Part shown: piece after piece, positions 22,113-29,765 of the stretch
How the letters are laid out: every line of letters begins with the position of its first letter
How positions within the stretch are numbered: position 1 is the first letter of the stretch
Assembly: GCA_037127315.1 (NCBI GenBank)
Contig: JBBBDQ010001294.1
Location: forward strand, 965,001 to 1,029,000
DNA: 64,000 nucleotides
Direction: 5' to 3'
DNA from: Ascarosepion bandense
Lineage: Eukaryota; Mollusca; Cephalopoda; Sepiida; Sepiidae
Translations under genes and position numbers: made by a program
Notes under the pieces: model-generated
Seen by the model: the letters and a program-made list of their open reading frames with translations, nothing else
What the model was told of the DNA's origin: nothing
Database searches by the model: none

Positions 22113-22149
<37 letters not shown>

Positions 22150-22274
22150 TAATACTTAGTTTTTGGTCCTAATAGGGTTAGACCAGTCCAGTACACATTT
22201 GTATTAAAAAGTGTTCAATACAATTATATTGTAGAACTTTTGAATATTTTCCATTTTTAAACGAGCTATTTCAC

Positions 22275-22307
22275 TACCCAGGTTTCTACCATGAGTAGTG
22301 TCTTCAG
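22275..22307 (-). ncRNA. Hammerhead-like motif, left arm of element B
   Basis: Minus strand: CTGAAGA, a 14-base stem II region with ACT/GGT pairing, GAAA, stem III ACC-TG-GGT, then A. The closing pair of stem II is not canonical. Confidence 0.4.
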
Positions 22308-22479
22308 GCGATTTTTAATAACTGATTTAACCTTTTACCATTTATCTTTTTAAGAACACTCTTGTAACAGGGTTTTATTTGAATGTTCATGTGGCAGGGA
22401 ATTTATGAACACATATTGTTTAAATTCAAATGAATTATGACATTTTCATCCATGGTTGTATGAACCTAAGAGGTATTTC

Positions 22480-23290
22480 TTAGTGTGAATGCATTTTGTC
22501 ATAATTTCTGTTTAACAGTTCGTCTTTATTTGGGTATGTCATAATTTCTAATTTTTCTTCTTGGCACAGTCTACATATTTGTCCACCGTTGTAAGGCTTG
22601 GCTGTTTTTGCAATGCTCCATGTTATGTCTGGGTCTTTTTCATATTTTGATTTCAATTTCCAGGTGTGGTTAGCCAATTTTGGATTGTTTTTAATTTTTC
22701 TAAATTTTTTAAATGTAGATCTGTGGTTGAACCACCTGGTCTTAAAGGTGTCTTTGGTTGAGCCCAAATATATTGTTTTGGCATTTGAGTCATATACCTC
22801 TGCCTTATAAAGTATTTCTTTTGTGTTGCAGAGACCTTGAAGTGGACATTTATTTTTGTCCCTGCAGTTGCATTCTTTGTTGGTGGTTTTGTTTTGTACA
22901 ATGCTATTTAAGTTTCTGGCGTTTTGTTTTTTTATGAAACTATCTAAATTACTAGTGCAACTATAGCTTAGTTTGATTGTGTTTTTGTTGAAAATTTTGT
23001 TTAGTTCTGATTCTTTTGGAAAGTGTCTATCTATTAGTTTAAAAAATATTTGTCCTATTTTGGTCTTTACTTCTAAATTAAATGGTGGGTTGAACAAGAT
23101 AATGTTTCATTATCTATTGTTGTTTTTGATTTGTCTGTTTGGTTGGGAATTATATTGTAAAATGTTTTTATGAACAGAATTTCTTAGTGCATCCTCATAT
23201 ATATTTTTCTTTTCATTAAATATTGATTTGTTTGACGAATTATTAGATAGTCTGTGTTCTATGCCTTTGTGTGTGTTTAATTATATTATT
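22480..23290 (-). pseudogene. Penelope-type linker and GIY-YIG endonuclease
   Basis: The open part (22480-23097, 205 residues) starts in the linker: FNPPFNLEVKTKIGQIFF, then LNKIFNKNTIKLSYSC. A cysteine cluster follows at residues 76-90 (CNCRDKNKCPLQGLC). Next is the GIY-YIG core: ILYKAEVY at 95-102, IYLGST at 109-114, KTRWFNHRSTF at 119-129. The C-terminal half has HTWKLK, ITWSI, CRLCQEEKLEIM (175-186) and DELLNRN. This order is specific to Penelope-like elements, whose endonuclease nicks target DNA. Upstream, 23097-23290 continues the linker in broken frames (YEDA, NIILFNPPF). The open reading frame is well kept, so the insertion is fairly young, but without an RT it cannot move itself. Confidence 0.85.
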
Positions 23291-23457
23291 TGGATAATTG
23301 GACTTTGTATTTATGTATGATAAATTAGTGAAAGTTTTCATGTATTTTAATTTAAACAATGCATGTTCATAAATTACCTGCTACGTGAATGTTTAAATAA
23401 AACACCATTACAAGAGCATTCTTAAAAAGAAAAACAATATCAGTTATTAAAAATCGC

Positions 23458-23490
23458 CTGAAGACACCACTCATGGTAGAAACCTGAGTA
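23458..23490 (+). ncRNA. Hammerhead-like motif, right arm of element B
   Basis: CTGAAGA at 23458-23464, stem II ACC/GGT, GAAA at 23479-23482, then CCTGAGTA. Stem III has one mismatch compared with the left arm. Confidence 0.35.
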
Positions 23491-23639
23491 GTGAAATAAC
23501 TTGTTTAAAAATGGAAAAAATATATATATATATTTATATATATATTTTAACCCCCCACCAAATGTAAAAGCATATAGGTAAAATCCCCAAAACCAGATTC
23601 TATTAATATTATTTTTTTTAATATTAAAAATGAATTTTT

Positions 23640-23735
23640 GTACCATATTTGAAATAAAAAAATTTGTTTTTGATCATTGCTGAAGAAGAGAGATTTTTCT
23701 TGCTGAAATAGCTATTCAACATATGCAGAATTTGG
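23640..23735 (+). mobile_element. Penelope-type terminal-repeat fragment
   Basis: Shares GAAATAGCTATTC with the inverted repeat at 60195-60510 and carries the hammerhead-like motif at 23680-23716. Confidence 0.4.
23680..23716 (+). ncRNA. Hammerhead-like motif with long stem II
   Basis: CTGAAGA at 23680-23686. Stem II is AGAGAGA/TCTTGCT, 7 positions with one A-G mismatch and one G-T pair, around a TTTT loop. GAAA is at 23705-23708. Stem III is A-TA-GC-TA-T, followed by T. All core boxes are intact. Confidence 0.5.
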
Positions 23736-23741
23736 AATTTT

Positions 23742-23905
23742 TGTATTTTTTTTTTTTTAATTGTATCACCCCGAGCAAGGCAGTAACACCACTGATGTGC
23801 AGGGGGCTACATAATAGTGAAAAGATTAGAAAAGAGAAAACCGGAAACCACATCCTAAACAGGGAACAAGGGATGAGCCTCTTAACCTGTTCAATAGACA
23901 TGGTA
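23742..23905 (-). mobile_element. LINE A 3' UTR fragment
   Basis: Starts on the plus strand with a T run and ATTGTATCACCCCGAGCAAG; reverse complement of 19741-19895. Confidence 0.7.
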
Positions 23906-23907
23906 TA

Positions 23908-23909
23908 TG

Positions 23910-23935
<26 letters not shown>
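23908..23935. repeat. (TA)n
   Basis: TA run. Confidence 0.9.
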
Positions 23936-23940
<5 letters not shown>

Positions 23941-24004
23941 TATATTAACTAACATTACCACCCAACAGAAGCAGACAAACATTTCTGCACAAACATACAC
24001 ATAC

Positions 24005-24245
24005 TATTGTACACTTACCATCTAAAATATTCCACGCACATACATTTAAAAATTATCTATTGCTTTAATACATGTGACATATATCTGACGAATAAGAACT
24101 AATGCCAAATTACAATATACCAGTATACAGTAATTTGCTTTTTCATTTTTTCACTGTCTCTGAAGAAGCTTTAATAATATTGAAACATTAAATTGAGATA
24201 CATTTCCTATTTGTTCTTTTTTCTTTATTCTATCATCTTGCCAGA
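24005..24245 (+). repeat. Dispersed repeat with hammerhead-like boxes
   Basis: 24005-24140 matches 18530-18660 and 24140-24245 matches 19925-20020. CTGAAGA (near 24162) and GAAAC (near 24184) are in hammerhead order, but stem II is unclear. Confidence 0.4.
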
Positions 24246-24264
24246 TTTCAATCTATATATTCAA

Positions 24265-24266
<2 letters not shown>

Positions 24267-24305
<39 letters not shown>
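24267..24305. repeat. (TA)n
   Basis: TA run next to a Penelope-type end. Confidence 0.95.
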
Positions 24306-24307
<2 letters not shown>

Positions 24308-24336
24308 TACACTAAATCTAAAATTGAGTCACCACC

Positions 24337-24365
24337 AACCACGGTTTCACACAATGGATCTTCAG
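24337..24365 (-). ncRNA. Hammerhead-like motif
   Basis: Minus strand: CTGAAGA, TCCATTGTGT, GAAA, stem III ACC-GT-GGT, then T. Core boxes intact, stem II weak. It lies just right of (TA)n, like the other Penelope termini; the GTGTGAAACCG stretch is shared with 22073-22083. Confidence 0.4.
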
Positions 24366-24534
24366 GGCCAGGCTAACAAGTTAGATTAAAAAATTTATAT
24401 ATATATATATATACACACATACACACACAATTTAAATTATTTGGGCCGTTGTTCTCGTCTTTATGTTTACATTTACAACATTTCATCTGTTCTAAGCTTC
24501 AGTAAAATACATGGGAATTTCAAAATTAACCCTT

Positions 24535-24965
24535 TATTTCGTCATTGGAGTAAATTGTTCTAGTTTCACATGTCATGCTGTCTCTGAATATCTCAGTTTC
24601 TGTTAATTCCCTTTTGTAACTCAACTCTCCAAGTTTTTGTTTGCTTCTGCAGTGGCTAGGTATGGATTTCGTAAATATTTGGGTAAAGTCACTGGATTAC
24701 TTCAATCAATGCTTTTTTTTATCCACTGAGCATTGATAGATGTTGCAGTTATTGTATGATTCAGCCTTCCTCAGGTGTTATACATTGGACTTTTGAACCA
24801 AAGCCTTTATTTAGTGCATGGCAATAGATTGTTCTACTTTCATGTGCCATGCCTTTTCTGGATATCTCAGTTTCAATTAATTCCTTTTTGTAACTCAACT
24901 CTCCAATAGATATATTCACCTCTGCTGTAACCAGGTGTGGAACTCATAATTCTTTGCCAGTGATA
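24535..24965 (-). mobile_element. Two decayed SINE family II copies in tandem
   Basis: Each copy, read on the minus strand, has a body with a GTTGAGTTACAAAA segment followed by TCAGAGACAGCATG-like sequence. The first copy keeps CTCAGTGGATAAAAA at its head (near 24728). The second covers about 24800-24965. Confidence 0.4.
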
Positions 24966-25150
24966 GTGGTAATAAAAAAGTGATAAATGCAAAATAATAG
25001 AGCATTCATCCTAAACAAGTTTGATTAAAAAGAACCAACAAGTTCTGCATGTTTGATTTTTTATCACACTTTTCCAACTTTCAGATAAGGCATTGAGTAT
25101 TGTGCTTGAGGTTTGTAGCTTCATTGGCTTGCTTTAGGGTCAAGTTATTT
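24966..25150. other. Unassigned spacer
   Basis: Nothing recognised. Confidence 0.3.
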
Positions 25151-25300
25151 TTTGAGAAAATGGATGGCAGAACTGTGTTTAGAAATGATGAGCAGACAGA
25201 ATTTATTAAGAGCTGAAAATGACAGAAAACTGTGGAGAGCCATGATCACCTACATCCTGGGGGTACACAGTACAAAAAGGTAGAGAGGGGAATGTGTTTT
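25151..25300 (+). pseudogene. LINE B C-terminal end, decayed
   Basis: The plus frame gives LLRAENDRKLWRAMITYILG, the end of the LINE B ORF. The DNA GAGAGCCATGATCACCTAC is shared with other LINE B ends and with the SINE-like tails at 8500 and 9280. Confidence 0.5.
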
Positions 25301-25749
25301 GGTGACTTTTTTTCATATGGCTTTACTTGAATTTAAATATTCTTAATAGCATCAAAATGGAGTCTTCCTTCCCATAGTGCATTTAGTAGGCCAAAAGGAG
25401 TCAGTACAACTGACTGGTAATTAAGAATTCCAGTAACAGTATTGGTTATGATACTGCCACTAATATTAACATTATGGAAATGAATATTTAAAAAAATTCA
25501 AACATATTTCATAATAACTTTCAAGTTGCAATGTTGATGTTGAGGGTGCTTTTATCTGCTGCCATTTTAGTGTCACTTGTCACAGAGGGTCAGTTTTCCT
25601 TGCTTGATTGACGTGGCCACTCATTTGGCACAGGCAAATTATTTCGATGTTTTAATCACCGAACAAATTCTGGCTTCATTTATTTATTTATTTATTTTTT
25701 CTATAATGGTTCTTTCTGTTTTTTGTTTTTTTTTGCTTTACATTTTCTT
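25301..25749. other. Unassigned spacer
   Basis: No gene seen. Confidence 0.3.
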
Positions 25750-26930
25750 CTTTTCTAAATGATTCTTTTTCTTTTAATTCTTCTAAATATTATTGAACTA
25801 CTTTCTTCCTACTCTCTGTGATTGTTTATTTTAGACATTCCTAATTTCCGTCAACATCTTCCCACCATTCGTCTTCATTTTATTTTCCTTCATTTCATTC
25901 TACAATTTTCCTTTTCTCCCAATTCATCTTCATATTTTTTTCAAATTTCATTTTTCTTTTTTTCTTTTTCTCCTTGTACACATTTATTTTTCATATGCAT
26001 TTCTTCTCCTTCTTCGCCTTTTTATACCAGTTTCTTCTTCTCTGCCTTCTATAAATTTCTTCTTCTTCTACATATTACTTATTCTTTGCTTTTTACACAT
26101 TTCTCTTTCTTCTCCTTCTCCTCCTAAATATTTCTTCTCCTCCTCCTAAATATTTCTTCTTCTCCTTCTACACATTTCTTCTTCTTCTCCTCCTCCTCCT
26201 ATACATTTTACTTCTTCTCCTTCTTCTTCTACATATTTCTTTTTCTTCTCCACCTTCTACCCATTAATTCTTCTTTTCCTTCTTCTCCTACTCCTTGAAC
26301 ACATTTCTTTATCTTCATCTCCTTCTCTTACACATTTTTCTTCTCTTTGTTCACCATTTTTCTTTTCCTCCTCCTCCATCTATGTATTTCTTCTTCTTCT
26401 TCTCGTTCTACACATTTCTTCTTTTTCAACTCCTTCGCCTCCTACACATTTCTTTTTTCCTTTTCATCTTTTCCTTCTTCTTCTTCTTCTCCTCCTTCTA
26501 CACATTTCTTCTTCTTTGCCTTTTACTGATTTCTTCTTCTTCTTACTTCTCCTCCTCCTCCTCCTTGTAATCATTTTTTCTCCTACCTGCCTTCCATTTG
26601 TCATATCATCATCATCATCATCATCATCTTCATCATCTTATATTATCTTTTTGTACCATCCTTTGTATTTTTCATTTTCATCTTTCTTTTCCACATCATG
26701 ATTTTTCATTTATCTCCCTCTTCTTTGTTTTCTTCTTCTCTTTCTTCCCTTTATATTTTTTAAATTTCTCATTTTTCTCCTTTTTTCCATAATTCTTTTT
26801 CTTTTTCAATCAACGTATTTTTGTTCACTCATTTGTACAGCCCTTAATTTCTATTCTTTATTTTTCTTTCTAAATTTTTAATTTTTAATTCACCAATTTT
26901 CAGCTTCTAATCAATTTTTTTCCTATGTTT
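25750..26930 (+). repeat. Polypyrimidine tract with TTC-rich minisatellite
   Basis: About 1.2 kb is almost purely C and T on the plus strand. Between 25980 and 26530 it is built from CTACACATTTCTTCTTC-like units of variable length (25-45 bp) separated by CTC/TTC runs. A (CAT)n run lies at 26602-26637. Confidence 0.85.
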
Positions 26931-27438
26931 TTTTTCTCTTGTTCTAAAATTTTTACTGAAAATCTGAAAATAACTCGAGTTTTTAAAAATTAAAATTCGT
27001 TAGTAGCCAAAATATTTCCCCCACCCATTCGTTAATCAGACCGGATTTCAATGTTGATGTGTTGGTAGGGGTGTTAGAATTTTCAAACTACAATCCAATA
27101 AAAAACAAAAACATTTGGACCAGCATTAATTTTTTGCTGTTCCTTTGGGTAGAAGTCAATAAACGAGGTTTCTTTGGTTTGCCTGTTTAGCACACTAATT
27201 ACTCACAAGATGTTTCAGCTTTACCCAAGAAAATACCTTAATGATCACCTCTATAAGACTCCATTTGAAACACTGTTACCATTTACATCCAAGGATAATA
27301 TAAATTTTACTAGACTGACTGTTAAGAGAACACAATCAGTCTAGGTAACAGTGAATAAATAAATCTCTGAATATGTTTTTATTTCTCTCTTCTACTCTCA
27401 CATCTGTACTATTCTATTTCAATAATTCCTTTTTATTG

Positions 27439-27477
<39 letters not shown>

Positions 27478-28083
27478 TGTTTAGTTGTGATAATGTTTAA
27501 CATCAAGGTTGTTCTTTCTTTTAATGGTTTTGCTGATAAAATATATCTTTGGCAAGTAGGTTTTTATCATAAAGTGCTTGACATTGGGGTGGAAACAGAG
27601 TGTTGATAAGCACAAAAGGTTTGCCACTTTAACTGAGCAGGTTCATGTCAACATCAAAGTTTTGTTAGAACACTGTTATGATGTTCTCACTTGTCAGAGC
27701 TGTTAGATCACAGTGTTTCTTGTTCTAATAAAGGGTGTGGGTGTGATCTTGTTTGTGATTAGTTGATAATAGGAAAAATATTTTTCAATATAATAGAAAA
27801 ACACTTCCCCAAATAAAAAAAAAGCTATAAAAAATAATCAGCAAAACCACGGTCAAAATCAGCTACAGATGCATGAAAAATATCTCATTCCAGAATGAGA
27901 AAGGTAGCTAAATAAAATGTCTGAAGTAATGTTTGAATGTAAGCACCTTGGAAAAATATATTTTAGAATCATGCAAGCCCGAAAGAAAATGAATACAATT
28001 CTTGACTAGCTTCTCCCCTATTTTAAACTTCTAGTTATGCATTCTGGAAGTTCCTGTTACGTGTTTGAAAAAATGTTGGAGAA
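26931..28083. other. Unassigned spacer with (TA)n and a nested hairpin
   Basis: A (TA)n run at 27440-27474 and an inverted-repeat pair at 27271-27353 are the only structures. No gene recognised. Confidence 0.4.
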
Positions 28084-28147
28084 TCAGTTAATATAAAATG
28101 CCTGAAGATACCAAAACGTTGAAACAAAAGGTTGTGTAATTAACTGA
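28084..28147 (+). ncRNA. Hammerhead-like motif enclosed by a 9-bp stem
   Basis: TCAGTTAAT (28084-28092) pairs perfectly with ATTAACTGA (28139-28147). This encloses CTGAAGA (28102-28108) and GAAA (28121-28124), with a short AC/GT stem III and T as the cleavage base. Stem II is unclear. Confidence 0.4.
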
Positions 28148-28169
28148 ATTTTGAATGAAAATATATATA

Positions 28170-28919
28170 TCTAAACTTATTTATAAATGGAACTTTGTAT
28201 GTGTGTGTATGTATGTATGTATGTGTGTGTGTATGTGTGTCCATTACCTATAGACTCCGAAACAGCTAAACCGATTTTCTTGAAAATTTATACAGTTGCA
28301 CTATAAGTGTCTGCAAGTGTTCTTAACTAGGTTTTGTGTTGAGGTACCCCCAATAAATATCGAAAATTGATAATTGAAAAAATCAGGTTATAGAAGGAGT
28401 GGTCCAATTTTAATCAAATTTGATACACTCATAGACAAAGACATAAGAAAGGATATTCAGAAGTTTCAAGTTTGCAGTTCTTACAATAGTGCAGAAAATC
28501 AATAATATATATACATATATATATATAAGGCAAGATGTTTGTGTGTGTCTGTCTGTTTATCTGCCTGTATGTCTGTATTTTTTTTTCAGCCCTTTTATTT
28601 TAGTTTTTGCTTTGAGTTTGGCTCTAAATAGGTATAATTGTAGTTCTTCGTCTCAGCCATGATAGCATTTACTCAGAGGACTTATTTAGCCTTCAAAATT
28701 CAGTTTACGACGAAAAAAACTTATTTGATATTGATAGCAGGAAATCAAAATTTGACTTACATCCATTCATTTTTTTTTCAGTCTACAGTTTCACTTTAAC
28801 TGGAAACAAGTATTGCTTTTTAGTCTTTCATGCCAACGTCAGAAGAGTCTGAGCTCCAGGACCATGGATTAGTTTTAAAGCTTTCATTACACCCGAGCAA
28901 CGCCGGGCTATACTGCTAG
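28170..28919 (+). mobile_element. Non-autonomous Helitron, probably composite
   Basis: It starts TC directly after A at 28169 and ends CTAG directly before T at 28920, the hallmark of Helitron insertion between A and T. Ten bases before the end is a small hairpin-forming CCCGAGCAACGCCGGG. No Rep/helicase is present. A (TA)n run at 28508-28529 followed by AAGGCAAGATGTTTGTGTGT looks like a second Helitron 5' end. Two related elements may therefore be joined, the inner one being about 28520-28919. Confidence 0.65.
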
Positions 28920-28934
28920 TATATATATATATTT

Positions 28935-29255
28935 CTAAAGTCATTTCATCTCAAGCAAGGTGGGACTGTCACTAGTGTGCAGGGAGTAACAGTGAGAGAA
29001 AAGAATGGCATCAAAGAAAGGATAAAAGATGAATGGGCTTCAAGAATATAAAAGATAGCAGCTGATGTTACATTTAAAACTTTTGGAGAAAAACTCCCTT
29101 CTGTTTACTTGTTACAGGGAAATAAGTAAACAGAAGGGAGTTCACATCTGGGAAGAGCGAGAAAAGAAACTGTTGGAATAGAAAGTGGTGGTTAGATTTG
29201 ACTATTTTAATGGTAAAAGGGTGATGCCAATCTAGTAACACACTTAAATTCACAT
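28935..29255 (-). mobile_element. LINE A 3' end with internal hairpin
   Basis: The minus strand ends with the family tail (plus: TCATCTCAAGCAAGGTGGGA). Upstream it covers the end of the ORF in decayed form. A perfect 19-bp inverted repeat interrupts it at 29092-29142. Confidence 0.65.
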
Positions 29256-29410
29256 GGACAGGCTATCAGGAAAAAAAGCTCGTCAGAAGAGTTACCATGA
29301 AAATATTTGTAGAAATGACAGAGAGAAGCCATGTTACAGTAGTGAGAGTTTGACTGAAGTCAAGATAGCAAATCAGGACCGATTATATTTAAGATCTTTT
29401 TTGGATTTTG
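29254..29410 (+). pseudogene. Possible C2H2 zinc-finger remnant
   Basis: The frame reads KKARQKSYHENICRND, then REKPCYSSESL. The spacing of KSYH, ICR and EKP resembles zinc-finger linkers, but no complete C-x2-C...H-x3-H is present. It may be chance. Confidence 0.15.
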
Positions 29411-29420
29411 TTGAGAACCT

Positions 29421-29446
29421 TGATATATATATATATATATATATAT
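29421..29446. repeat. (TA)n
   Basis: TA run. Confidence 0.9.
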
Positions 29447-29680
29447 GTATATTTATCTTACATTACATATTTATCTGATGAATTTTAGCCTGTTTCATTT
29501 TTTTTATTTTCATTTTTACAAAGCTCTTCATTAATCAAGGTTTTGACCCATTTCTAAAACTTATTAGTGCTAAAACAGATACAGCAAAATAAACAAACAG
29601 CAAATTCTGTCTCTTGACTCATGTGTCTCAAACCCAACTAACTCAAGTCACACTTGCTCTACATAGATATATTATTCTCT

Positions 29681-29765
29681 TCTGGAGTTAGGATGAAAGG
29701 GAGACTTGAAGCAACAGAAATGTGGGCAACAAAAAGGTTTTGGAGGGGATGCGAACAAAAAGGAA
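29681..29765 (+). pseudogene. LINE B coding sequence flanking the satellite, 5' side
   Basis: The plus frame gives SGVRMKGRLEATEMWATKRF. LEATEMW is the conserved segment just upstream of the LENLILTG block in LINE B. It runs directly into the first 143-bp unit. Confidence 0.65.

Larger units (their letters stand above)
21576..22147. mobile_element. Penelope-type terminal repeats fused head-to-head (large palindrome)
   Basis: The segment is bounded by (TA)n at 21578-21604 and 22118-22146. Its centre, about 21890-22117, is a near-perfect palindrome of roughly 110-base arms meeting near 22017 at CCACCACTTGGTGG. The left arm carries an extra copy of the AACCAAATAAATAGA unit. Each arm holds a hammerhead-like core, in opposite orientations. 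The sequence at 21605-21890 is non-palindromic and carries no frame I recognise. Confidence 0.65.
22130..23520 (-). mobile_element. Penelope-like element B with inverted terminal repeats
   Basis: Left arm 22249-22440 and right arm 23330-23514 are reverse complements over most of their length (for example AAAAATCGCCTGAAGACAC and ATGGTAGAAACCTG). They flank a minus-strand segment coding for the RT-endonuclease linker and a GIY-YIG endonuclease. The left edge has an extra about 110 bases, also found at 2186-2286. The RT is absent (5' truncation). Both arms carry hammerhead-like cores. Confidence 0.75.

Noticed and set aside
29254..29478. C2H2 zinc-finger gene
   Set aside because: Only linker-like fragments; no complete finger and no continuing frame. 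Listed at very low confidence.
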